Part shown: one piece after another, positions 38,538-46,388 of the stretch
Numbering within the stretch: the first letter of the stretch is position 1
Layout of the letters: each line of letters starts with the position of its first letter
From: Enterococcus cecorum
Lineage (GTDB): Bacteria > Bacillota > Bacilli > Lactobacillales > Enterococcaceae
Length of the DNA: 64,000 nt
Direction: 5' to 3'
Assembly (NCBI RefSeq): GCF_023221775.1
Contig: NZ_JAKUDS010000006.1
Location: 1 to 64,000 of the forward strand
Program-made: the position numbers and the translations under genes
Notes under the pieces: model-generated
Seen by the model: only the letters and a program-made list of their open reading frames with translations
The model's database searches: none
What the model was told of the DNA's origin: nothing

Positions 38538-39287
38538 CTAAAACATGGTATTCAGAAACGCTTTAATCGTCTTGGTTTTTGATGATGAAAAGCTTCGATA
38601 GACATCTTCAGTGAAATAGACTTCTTTTGCTTTAAAGTCAGTTTTTTGAACATTTTTCAGATTGGCTAAACATGAACGATTAATTCTAGTCAACGCTTCG
38701 TATTTTTCCTCAAAATCAGTTAATTTACCATAAAATTCGTACTGACCATTTTTAGTGATCAAAGATAAGCGATGCGGCATAGAAGACGATTCTAAAAAAT
38801 AAATGTCATTGATGTCAAAAGTAAAGGTTTGTGAGCCTATCGAAAATACAAAGGCTTGATTTTTTGAAACCTTCGCTGCATCAATTCTTTCTTGCGCTAA
38901 CAATAATAATTCGACAATTTCTTTTTTGTATTCATCATAATCTTGATCTTTTTGAACAAAACCTAATGCTTCTAGTTTTCGTTTGAAGGTAATCGGTAGT
39001 ACTTCATCATGCGTAGTTACAAAAATAATTTTAGCCTGAACATCATGTTTTCTAATCATTTGTGCTAATTCCATTCCATCCATCTCTGCTTTTAAATCTA
39101 CATCTAAAAAATAAATGCCTTGCTTGGGATGAAATTGTTTTAAATAAGCCTCCACTTCTGAAGGTTTTTGCGCAGATAACACGACTTCAAAGATTTCATC
39201 ATGGAAAAGTATAAATTTATCAATCACTCTTTCTAACTGATGTAATTGTAAAAGATCATCTTCGCATAAAATAATTGGGTATTTCAT
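38538..39287 (-). CDS. AgrA-type LytTR response regulator of the bacteriocin cassette
   Basis: 249 residues. Receiver with acidic pocket CEDD, phospho-Asp62 in IYFLDVDL and the AKIIFVTTHDE region. The LytTR domain (about 145-245) has DINDIYFLESSSMPHRLSL, the AgrA-like DNA contact pattern, and NRSCLANLKNV. It overlaps the kinase by 4 bp. The paired TCAGGAATGA repeats before the inducing-peptide gene and the two bacteriocin operons are its probable binding sites. Confidence 0.93.
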   Translation of the reverse strand: MKYPIILCEDDLLQLHQLERVIDKFILFHDEIFEVVLSAQKPSEVEAYLKQFHPKQGIYFLDVDLKAEMDGMELAQMIRKHDVQAKIIFVTTHDEVLPITFKRKLEALGFVQKDQDYDEYKKEIVELLLLAQERIDAAKVSKNQAFVFSIGSQTFTFDINDIYFLESSSMPHRLSLITKNGQYEFYGKLTDFEEKYEALTRINRSCLANLKNVQKTDFKAKEVYFTEDVYRSFSSSKTKTIKAFLNTMF

Positions 39288-40582
39288 AAGTCCTCCTCTT
39301 TTGCTATAAGAACAACATGGGCAATGAATTGTTCTGCTTCCATTTGATAATTGACAAACATATTTTCATTTTTTCTATTAATTTCTTCTATATTCGACAA
39401 ACCTAAACCACTATGCCCTTTTTTGGTGGTAACCCCTTTTTGCGTTAATTGGTTAATCGATTTTTTGGCTTGGTTGCAGCTATTAATGATAGAGATTTCC
39501 ATTTGTTCTTTATCCTGATAAATGGCAATGGCTAGCTCTTTTTGTTCACTTTCTTCCGCAGCTTCTAGCGCATTATCAATTAAAATACCTAGAACCCTCA
39601 CAAAATCAAAGATATCCATCGGTATGTTTTGAATCACATTAGGACATTCAAAAGTACAATGAATATACTTCTGACTAGCTGTATATAATTTGGAAATCAA
39701 CAAACTTTTGACATAATCATTTTTGACATTTTTTAAATAGCGGTAAGCAAATTTATCTGTTAAATATGGTTGAGAATAGTGCTCCAAAGATTCAATTTTT
39801 TCTTTAAGCGCAATATCTTGTGAAAATTCGGCTTTTTCTTTTAAACTTAGAATCAAATTTTTATAATCATGTCTGAATCTCGCGGATTGTTCCTGGTCCT
39901 TTTCTAGAGAGTCTGTATATTTTTTCAGATAGATAAGCTCTTGGTTTTTGATTTTTTGTTCGTAACGTTCTTTTTGTTTAATCGTCATCCAAATGAACAA
40001 AGCCGATACAAAAAGCGTTTGCAGCACTAAAAATATTAGAATTCCTAACACAAATTGATCAAAAATTTCACGCTTATGAGAAACATAGCCAATAAAATCA
40101 TTTACAACAATAATGTAACTGCCTAAAAATATAGTTATTGTAGAACTGTATTCTTCAACTTTTTTATCAAAATTAAATCTCCTATATAAGTAGGCTAAAA
40201 GGAACGCTACTAGATAATCTATTGCGATATTCTGAAAAACAAATCCAAAGCCTACTTTATGGTAGGAAGATGTCCAAATAGTTATAAAGGTAGAGCCAAT
40301 TATAAATGTAGCGGATGTTAATAATAAGCATAACAAAACCTTATTTATAGCTAATATTTTTTCCATTTTTGATTTTTTCAAAATATAATATCCAAATATA
40401 ATTGGAATATACGCTGTAATGCTTATGAATATATCTGCAAAAAAATTAACTATAACCATTAAAATCATAACCCAATATAGTTTTTGTTGTAATTTTTTGT
40501 TTACTTTATAAAAAAAATAAACAAAAATAAATTCTCCCAAAAACATTCTTAGTAAATAAGCCTTTGTATCAATTATCAACAA
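39284..40582 (-). CDS. AgrC/ComD-type histidine kinase of the bacteriocin cassette
   Basis: 432 residues from a TTG start (GGAGAG eight bases upstream). About six membrane helices (1-200) bind the pheromone in this family. The HDYKN box carries His238, the N box is LGILIDNALEAAEESE and the G box is GHSGLGLSNIEEI. It follows the inducing peptide gene by 39 bp. Reads as the sensor of the 46-residue precursor upstream. Confidence 0.93.
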   Translation of the reverse strand: MLIIDTKAYLLRMFLGEFIFVYFFYKVNKKLQQKLYWVMILMVIVNFFADIFISITAYIPIIFGYYILKKSKMEKILAINKVLLCLLLTSATFIIGSTFITIWTSSYHKVGFGFVFQNIAIDYLVAFLLAYLYRRFNFDKKVEEYSSTITIFLGSYIIVVNDFIGYVSHKREIFDQFVLGILIFLVLQTLFVSALFIWMTIKQKERYEQKIKNQELIYLKKYTDSLEKDQEQSARFRHDYKNLILSLKEKAEFSQDIALKEKIESLEHYSQPYLTDKFAYRYLKNVKNDYVKSLLISKLYTASQKYIHCTFECPNVIQNIPMDIFDFVRVLGILIDNALEAAEESEQKELAIAIYQDKEQMEISIINSCNQAKKSINQLTQKGVTTKKGHSGLGLSNIEEINRKNENMFVNYQMEAEQFIAHVVLIAKEEDL

Positions 40583-40621
40583 TTAGAAATCTCTCCTTAT
40601 ATTGATTTTATAAATAATTTA

Positions 40622-40762
40622 TCAACACTTTCTAAAAAAAGAAAATAAACATTGAGCTAAATTAGAAGCTGCTTTACCTTTTGTATTTGTTCCCCCAACA
40701 ACTTTCTCTAATTTCTCTTTTGGACATTTTTCCCATTTTAAACTTAATTTTTTTATTTTCAT
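40622..40762 (-). CDS. Bacteriocin inducing-peptide precursor (double-glycine pheromone)
   Basis: 46 residues. The leader MKIKKLSLKWEKCPKEKLEK plus VVGG ends in the double glycine cut by C39 exporters. The 22-residue mature part starts TNTKGKAASNLAQ and ends CLFSFFRKC, basic with two Cys that could form a disulfide. It directly precedes the kinase and regulator genes, as in three-component systems such as those of plantaricin, sakacin and enterocin loci. GGAGG precedes the ATG; an extra ATG lies one codon up. The promoter has paired LytTR repeats. Confidence 0.88.
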   Translation of the reverse strand: MKIKKLSLKWEKCPKEKLEKVVGGTNTKGKAASNLAQCLFSFFRKC

Positions 40763-40822
40763 CATTCCTCCAAAAAATATTTACAGGAATAGTGTGCCAT
40801 AATTTTCATTGTAGCGGGAAAA

Positions 40823-40854
40823 TCATTCCTGAACAACAGCAAAATCATTCCTGA
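40823..40854 (-). promoter_or_regulatory. LytTR-type direct repeats before the inducing-peptide gene
   Basis: TCAGGAATGA occurs twice on the minus strand, 22 bp apart, followed ~14 bases later by TACAAT as -10. The right repeat takes the place of a -35, as in auto-induced promoters of this class. Confidence 0.85.
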
Positions 40855-41084
40855 ATGAACTTTACTATTGAATATTCCCTAAATATATTAGATGCTGACA
40901 ACTACTAATTTGCTCATAGCACTCAACGAAAAGGAATAATAACAAAAAAGTATTGTACAACTTAAATAGAAATGATATATTATTAATTATATTCTAATAG
41001 AAAATTAATATTTTTATATCAAAGCTATCTATCCACAATTGAAAGAATTTGTCCAATCATTTTACTATAGCAGGGAGGTAAGCA

Positions 41085-42530
41085 ATGTTTAAGTTAATAA
41101 AATATTCAAATAAGAAAATACTGGCACTTTATACTTTAATAGTCAGTATTAATATCCTACTCAATATCCTTGTCCCTTATATTATGGGTAAATTTGTAGA
41201 TACGATTTCTACCCAAAATTGGCAACTATTTGTCCAACTAGCCATTTTGTCCGTATCTATTCAAATTTTCGGACAAGGTTTCTTCTACCTGGAAGATTAT
41301 TTATGGGGATTAGAAGAGCGAGCTGTCTGGAATAATATCACCTCTAAAACGCTTAATAATCTCAAAAATTATGACTCAACAAAATTTGAAATCAATGACA
41401 GTAAAATAAATCAAGAATTAGGACAAAACTATGAACTCATCAAATTTTTCTTTGGTAAATATCCTGTATATTTGATTCTATATGCTATCAACGCTTTAGT
41501 CATTTTACTGATTATCGCCTCTTTATCCAAACAGGTTATATTTCTAGTCGTAATTTTAATCCCACTATTTGTATGGAGTACGCAGCGCTATTCTCCTAAA
41601 TTATCAGAATTAAATGCTAAAGTCGTCAATGATATGAAAAATCAACGTGCGTATATCAGTGATTTCAGTAAAGTATCAATGAGTGAACGTTTTTTAAGTA
41701 AAAGCGCCTTTATTCCATTTGCCAAACTGATGACGTCATTTAATAAAGACATGGTAAATTTTGTACGCTCGAAAGCCTTTTTCAATAATTTCATGTCCTA
41801 TACCTTTTTAAATATCATGATTATCTTAACGAATGTGCTGACTGCCTATCAAGTTTTTATTCATCAGCTATCCATTGGGGAATTTTTTGCTATCCAACTC
41901 TATATCTCTAAGCTTTGGACGCCAATCGAATACTTTTTAGATTTTTATCAAGACTATGTCGCCAATAAATCCATTATTACTTCTTTTGATGATTTTTTGT
42001 GTTTGCCCGTAAAATCATATGTTTCCGTTCCAATACCTAAAATCTCTCTTAAGAATTATGTCAGTTTTGATCGAAATCAAAACTTATTGCACAAACCTCT
42101 AAACGCAGATTTCTATTTAGGAAAAAAATATCTTATCCAAGGAAAAAATGGGGCTGGAAAAACAAACTTAATTACAGCTATTTTAGGGCTTCATCATAGA
42201 TATCAAGGGGAAATTACCTATCCTGACTATGGGAATAATTTAAACTTTGCTTACTGCCAAGCAAATCCTGTCGCAAGCGTCTATTATCAAGATAGTGTAT
42301 CAAAAGGTGCTTCTATGGGGCAACTAAAATTACACCAGATAAACCAAATAATGCTTGAAAAGAAGTCTGTTTACATTTTTGATGAACCTACAAATTTTTT
42401 AGATACCCATCACAAAATACAAGTTAGAGAACAAATAGATGCCTTAGCAAATGAAAACACAATGATTATTATTATTTCTCATGACGATATTATGCTAGAG
42501 ATTGCAGATGAAATTATTTCAATAAGGTAA
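41085..42530 (+). CDS. ABC transporter, fused membrane/ATPase, unusual signature
   Basis: 481 residues. Membrane domain about 1-310 (six helices), then a short ATPase domain: Walker A QGKNGAGKTN (~350), Walker B VYIFDEPTNFLD, H-loop IISHDD. The signature loop reads SKGASMGQLKLHQ instead of LSGGQ, and the domain is shorter than usual. No C39 peptidase is present. Divergent from the inducing-peptide operon with GGGAGG before the ATG. A role in peptide handling or immunity is likely; it cannot by itself process double-glycine leaders. Confidence 0.85.
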   Translation: MFKLIKYSNKKILALYTLIVSINILLNILVPYIMGKFVDTISTQNWQLFVQLAILSVSIQIFGQGFFYLEDYLWGLEERAVWNNITSKTLNNLKNYDSTKFEINDSKINQELGQNYELIKFFFGKYPVYLILYAINALVILLIIASLSKQVIFLVVILIPLFVWSTQRYSPKLSELNAKVVNDMKNQRAYISDFSKVSMSERFLSKSAFIPFAKLMTSFNKDMVNFVRSKAFFNNFMSYTFLNIMIILTNVLTAYQVFIHQLSIGEFFAIQLYISKLWTPIEYFLDFYQDYVANKSIITSFDDFLCLPVKSYVSVPIPKISLKNYVSFDRNQNLLHKPLNADFYLGKKYLIQGKNGAGKTNLITAILGLHHRYQGEITYPDYGNNLNFAYCQANPVASVYYQDSVSKGASMGQLKLHQINQIMLEKKSVYIFDEPTNFLDTHHKIQVREQIDALANENTMIIIISHDDIMLEIADEIISIR

Positions 42531-42608
42531 GATACTACTCGTGGTGCTAGTTAGAATAAAACTATAAAAAGCGCAAATAAAATATAGTAGCATCAAAAAT
42601 CGAATATG

Positions 42609-42644
42609 GAAAAGCGCCCCGAAATCTCAAAACAGGGCGCTTTT
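42609..42644. terminator. Bidirectional terminator after the ABC gene
   Basis: AAAAGCGCCC pairs with GGGCGCTTTT around a 15-base loop. Confidence 0.88.
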
Positions 42645-42691
42645 AATATTTATCCAATTAAAAAAGTAGGAGCTCTAAATCTTTCAGATGC

Positions 42692-42790
42692 TTATTTACT
42701 TTCAAGATCTTTCATCAATTCAATCATTTTTTCAGTTGCTTCACGATTACCAATTGAGCGTTCATCTAGAAGTCTTATTACTTTTTTTCC
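42692..42790 (-). pseudogene. C-terminal remnant of an Rpn-type nuclease/transposase
   Basis: The reading IRLLDERSIGNREATEKMIE to DLESK matches the LLDERSIGR region near the end of the intact Rpn-like gene at 44413-45246. The rest is replaced by the dispersed repeat (left arm at 42790-42860) fused below hicB. Confidence 0.7.
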
Positions 42791-42870
42791 TCTCCTTATT
42801 AAATACGCGAAAAAACCTCCCAAAATTTTTGAAAGGCTTGTTGATTTATTTTTATCTTTTAGACATGCGC
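42790..42870. repeat. Dispersed repeat, left-arm fragment
   Basis: TTATTAAATACGCGAAAAAA, the CCAAAATTTTTG palindrome and GGCTTGTTGATTTATTTTTA match the left arm of the long copies at 1, 44061 and 45380. The right core is absent. Confidence 0.75.
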
Positions 42871-43245
42871 ATACTTTTCGAATAATGATTCTGTTAGTAA
42901 CTGAGAAAAATTCACACCATCTTTCTCGCCTCTTACCGCTAACCATTCAGGAATTGTAACATTTTTTCGAATCGTCTTCTTCTCAAGGAATCTTGTAGGA
43001 TCACCTTGCACTAAAGTCACAAAACTAGCTTCATCTTCTATTTGAATCTCGTGAATATCTGAGGGGATAGGCAAAGGAATATTCTCTTCAATATAATAAG
43101 ACAGCACACCATCCAGCATTTCTTTTGCTTGAAACATGGCATCTTCTAAATCCTTTCCTTGCGTACCACCGCTAAATTCAGGAAAAACAACTGAAAAGCC
43201 ACTTTCCTCAGGTATAAAAATTGCAGGATACGTTTTCTTCATCAT
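42859..43245 (-). CDS. hicB: HicB family antitoxin, second system
   Basis: ~128 residues. FIPEESGFSVVFPEFSGG and GKDLEDAMFQAKEMLDGV, then IPLPIPSD and a C-terminal DNA-binding part TIPEWLAVRGEKDGVNFSQ. About half of the positions match the first HicB at 32.9 kb. The start at 43245 follows AAAGGA. It lies below a hicA gene that has lost its start. Confidence 0.9.
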   Translation of the reverse strand: MMKKTYPAIFIPEESGFSVVFPEFSGGTQGKDLEDAMFQAKEMLDGVLSYYIEENIPLPIPSDIHEIQIEDEASFVTLVQGDPTRFLEKKTIRKNVTIPEWLAVRGEKDGVNFSQLLTESLFEKYAHV

Positions 43246-43262
43246 ACATTTTCCTTTCAACA

Positions 43263-43439
43263 CTATTTATCTAGAGTGATTCCTAAATCTTTCAATAATG
43301 ATTGCTCAAGTCCTTTTTTTAGATCTTCATTTCCATGCACAGGAACAATCACTACAGGAAAGCCATCTTTTTGCAAAATATGGTGACTTCCTTTTTGTCT
43401 AACTTCTTTCCAACCATTCTTTTTAGCTAGTTTAAGCAT
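43263..43439 (-). pseudogene. hicA: HicA toxin with damaged 5' end
   Basis: From ATG at 43439 it gives 58 residues (MLKLAKKNGWKEVRQKGSHH to LGITLDK) with the GSHH catalytic site and VPVHGNEDLKKG tail. Six more family residues (PITGKQ) are readable upstream, but the expected start codon is TTT preceded by TAG. An internal start could still yield a shortened toxin. The adjacent antitoxin is intact. Confidence 0.75.
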
Positions 43440-43528
43440 TTGTTTCCCGGTAATTGGAAAGCAGTTCTAATAATGTCGTTATTACCAACTTCATTGGCTC
43501 CTTCAAAATAAAAAACCGGATTACTCAT
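43427..43528 (-). CDS. Small ORF coupled to the NUDIX gene
   Basis: 33 codons starting MSNPVFYFEGANEVGNNDII with its ATG overlapping the NUDIX stop (ATGA). It runs out of frame into hicA. It looks like the 5' part of a gene whose remainder was replaced when hicA was joined. Not recognised. Confidence 0.4.
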   Translation of the reverse strand: MSNPVFYFEGANEVGNNDIIRTAFQLPGNKCLN

Positions 43529-43929
43529 CTTAAATTTTTCCTAAATATTTGTGATATTACTGCACTATCAAATTCTGGAAATACTTCCATTTTTAATAGT
43601 TGATTAATTTTAACCCACATTGGTTTATAGATATTATCAGAACTACTTCTTCCCTTTTCTTCTCCATGAATAAAAAGTTCTCCCTTCTGATAATCAGTAT
43701 TAGCAAAGAAGAATGTGTTGTCTTCCTCATCCAACGTCTCAAATATACTTGAGACGCTAACATCCATGTCTAATTCTTCCTGTATTTCTCGAATTGCAGC
43801 TAAGTGAAGGGACTCGTTTTCTTCAACAGTTCCGCCGGGTACAACAAAATACTCTCTTCCAGCCTTTACTCTTTTTATTAGTACAACATGATTTCCTGTA
43901 GCATCAATTACAAACATGCTTGCTCTCAT
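43525..43929 (-). CDS. NUDIX hydrolase
   Basis: 134 residues. The NUDIX box is GGTVEENESLHLAAIREIQE followed by ELDMDV (GX5EX7REUXEEXGU pattern with Asp for the last Gly), in a short MutT-like alpha/beta fold. It would hydrolyse a nucleoside diphosphate linked to another moiety. The substrate is not readable. Single gene on the minus strand with a GAGG site. Confidence 0.87.
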   Translation of the reverse strand: MRASMFVIDATGNHVVLIKRVKAGREYFVVPGGTVEENESLHLAAIREIQEELDMDVSVSSIFETLDEEDNTFFFANTDYQKGELFIHGEEKGRSSSDNIYKPMWVKINQLLKMEVFPEFDSAVISQIFRKNLR

Positions 43930-44060
43930 AGCTACTCCTCTATGGTTAAATACCCCTAATTCGTGTTCTTTACATCAGATATTATACACATTACGCGCAT
44001 CATCTTCAACTAAGAGACTATTTTCATCGTATTTATCATGTGAATATGTATTTTTAGCGA

Positions 44061-44340
44061 CTTTTTGCCTCTACTTATTAAATACGTAAAAAAATCTCAA
44101 AAGTGCGAAAAAACCTCCCAAATTTTTGGAAGGCTTGTTGATTTATTTTCATATCAAATAGTGACTCTGTTTATTTGTACCACATACAACACTTTTGAGC
44201 GACCATCCAATCCACATATCCTTTGGTGCGCAAGGGGTACAGCGATTTTTGAAACTTGCAACTGTCAAAGAATTTACAGTGCTCTCCACTCTATACGATA
44301 GATTATTAAGAGACGGTAAAAAAAAATCTGCCATTACCGA
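44061..44340. repeat. Dispersed repeat, long copy D
   Basis: Left arm 44061-44160 (with CCCAAATTTTTGG), core 44181-44270, and the right extension CTCTCCACTCTATACGATAG to 44340. The most complete example of arm, core and extension together. Confidence 0.88.
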
Positions 44341-44378
44341 AAACAGCGCACTATTTGAAACTCAGTGCGCTGTTTTTG
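44340..44378. terminator. Terminator between repeat D and the Rpn-like gene
   Basis: AAAACAGCGCAC pairs with GTGCGCTGTTTT around a 13-base loop. Confidence 0.85.
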
Positions 44379-44412
44379 TAATAATCCACTTGTGAACGTA
44401 GGTGATAACTAC

Positions 44413-45246
44413 TTACTCGTTATCTTCCACGTCATCTATCATTTGTTGGATTTCTTCATCGGTAAAGTCATCTTTAAATGCATTTTTGACAAATTGAAAG
44501 ATAAAACTAGGAGCAGTTTTGTTTGCTTTAAATGCAATAATAATATTTCGTGCTCCTTCTTTTCTTCCCTCATGCCTTCCAATTGAGCGTTCGTCTAGCA
44601 GTCTTGTTGCATAATCCATCAGTTCTCGCCTCTTTTCTGAATTTTGGTTATAATAATCAATTTCCTTCATTAATTTGCTTGCTAGGGGATTGGTTTGATT
44701 AGGCTTTTGGTTCATCACATCGATAATCCCCGCCAAATCATTTGATACTTCACCTTCCGTACCCTTTGAATTGACAAAAAGCACATGCGAATGCGTATCT
44801 AAGCGTAAATTCCGTATTGTGTCTTCATATTGATGGAATTGGTAGCGGCGTAATCCATAGTTAAACGGATCAAACGCACATAAGAAAATAACAAAACTTT
44901 CTTTTAATTTATGGAAGGTCTGTCCTTTCATTAGGGTTTCATTATCAATTTGTGATTGATAATAGCGTGCACGTTTTCCTAAGTCGCCGGTATTTTCCAC
45001 CTGCATTTCAATATCATAATAACGTTTTTGGTCATCTTGAACCACGGCATCGAATCTAACACCGCGAGTGGAGGCTACAGGGGTAATGTCGTGTTGGATC
45101 TCTTTATGAACAATGCTAGTAATGTTTAGTTCTGGTAAAATCGCGCGGATAATCGCTAAACAATTCTCATCACTTTTCATAATCCAACCAAAGATAACAT
45201 CGTTGGTCAATCCAAAATACACCTGATTATTTTTTTCTTTTTTCAT
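44413..45246 (-). CDS. Rpn family PD-(D/E)XK nuclease/putative transposase
   Basis: 277 residues. NDVIFGWIMKSDENCLAI opens the fold, then the nuclease core RGVRFDAVVQDDQKRYYDIE (Asp, Glu-x-Gln), QSQIDNETLMKGQTFHKLK and FVIFLCAFDPF. A C-terminal helical part holds LLDERSIGRHEGRKEGARN. Family members promote RecA-independent recombination and are often multicopy. The start at 45246 has AAAGGA upstream; the longer frame lacks one. Bordered by long copies of the dispersed repeat on both sides. Confidence 0.88.
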   Translation of the reverse strand: MKKEKNNQVYFGLTNDVIFGWIMKSDENCLAIIRAILPELNITSIVHKEIQHDITPVASTRGVRFDAVVQDDQKRYYDIEMQVENTGDLGKRARYYQSQIDNETLMKGQTFHKLKESFVIFLCAFDPFNYGLRRYQFHQYEDTIRNLRLDTHSHVLFVNSKGTEGEVSNDLAGIIDVMNQKPNQTNPLASKLMKEIDYYNQNSEKRRELMDYATRLLDERSIGRHEGRKEGARNIIIAFKANKTAPSFIFQFVKNAFKDDFTDEEIQQMIDDVEDNE

Positions 45247-45305
45247 GAGAATATCCTTTCTTCCCCACAAATTTATTATACTATAAAACCTTTTCATTGG
45301 ATATC

Positions 45306-45596
45306 AAAAAAGTACGAACAGTCAACTCGCCATTGCACTCAAAAAATCTGAAAAAACTTCTAGCATAATATTGGGATAATAAGTTTTTTGACTCTACTTA
45401 TTAAATACGAAGAAAAGTCCTCAAAAGCGCGAAAAAACCTTCCAAAAATTTTTGGAAGGTTTGTTGATTTATTTTCATATCAAATAGTCATTCTGTTCTG
45501 TATCACATACAACACTTTTGAGCGACCACTAAACGCGGCTATCCTTTGGTGTGCAAGGGTTACAGCAATTTTTACAGCTAACAACTGTCAAACTTT
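45306..45596. repeat. Dispersed repeat, long copy E
   Basis: Left arm 45306-45490 parallels 1-185 closely, including the perfect palindrome CCTTCCAAAAATTTTTGGAA; core 45504-45594. Ends just before the promoter of the small gene at 45729. Confidence 0.88.
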
Positions 45597-45728
45597 TTTG
45601 GCACTCTTTTTGTTTGGATGAAAGATACATGTATGCTACACTAAAATAGAGATTATGATTCAGGAGATGTAGTTGATGGACTAATATCTAGAATATACGA
45701 AAGACTCTTTAGAAAGGATGTTAGAATC

Positions 45729-45917
45729 ATGACAACTAGAGATGAAGAATTACAAAAAGAAGTGCAACGGATTGTCGATAAGTACGATCAGAGTGTTTAT
45801 AAACTTTCGCAATATGCCACAGCAAAAGAATTTAAGACTGTGATGAAATATGTGGCCGATTTTGCGAACCGTCGTCAACGTGAAATCGCGGGACTAGAAC
45901 CTACTGAAACAAAATGA
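45729..45917 (+). CDS. Small helical protein of unknown function
   Basis: 62 residues, charged and all-helical by pattern (MTTRDEELQKEVQRIVDKYD to REIAGLEPTETK), no membrane part. AAAGGATG precedes the ATG and TACACT lies ~75 bp upstream as -10. It follows a long repeat copy. No family recognised. Confidence 0.65.
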   Translation: MTTRDEELQKEVQRIVDKYDQSVYKLSQYATAKEFKTVMKYVADFANRRQREIAGLEPTETK

Positions 45918-45919
45918 AT

Positions 45920-46170
45920 AATTAATAATAAACAAAGAAAGTCCGAATGTTCAACTTGATTGCTCATAAAATCAATGCTGAATATTCGGATTATTATAAT
46001 GCTTATTTATTTATAGAAACTAATGAGTCAGCCTCCTATCCAAAATACTCTTTTTTTAATACATAATTACTTCCTTATCTCTCTTAATCTAATTGTACAA
46101 TAAAAACTTTTCATCTTATAATCATTTCATTGTGGTTGAATTGCCTAGTAAGACTCATCTTACTTTTAGT
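45920..46170. other. Intergenic
   Basis: AGTCCGAATGTTCAACTTGA and AATGCTGAATATTCGGATTA form an imperfect hairpin at 45940-45995, a probable terminator for the small gene. Nothing else is seen. Confidence 0.5.
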
Positions 46171-46173
46171 ATT

Positions 46174-46330
46174 CACATACAACACTTTTTTAGGCGAACC
46201 AAATCCACCTATCCTTTGATGCGCAAGGTTTACAGAGATTTTCGGAACTTGCAACTGTCAAAGATTTACGCAGCTCTCCACTCTATACGACAGATTATTG
46301 AAAGAAGATAAAAAAATCAGCCATTACCGA
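46174..46330. repeat. Dispersed repeat, copy F with right extension
   Basis: Core 46174-46263 and right extension (CTCTCCACTCTATACGACAG) to the purA terminator. Confidence 0.85.
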
Positions 46331-46370
46331 AAAAAGCAGGTAGCGCCTTAATGCACGATACCTGCTTTGA
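46331..46370 (-). terminator. Terminator after purA
   Basis: AAAGCAGGTA pairs with TACCTGCTTT, followed by TTT on the minus strand. Confidence 0.83.
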
Positions 46371-46388
46371 TGTTTGGATTTAGATAAG

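Noticed and set aside
45388-45621. Open frame of 77 codons over repeat E, similar to frames at 44065 and 42606
   Set aside because: The similarity comes from the DNA repeat itself. Frames are not kept in other copies, there is no ribosome site, and stops fall at different places.
33300-46330. Repeats considered as a CRISPR array
   Set aside because: Copies are kilobases apart with genes between, not regularly spaced, and no cas genes are present.
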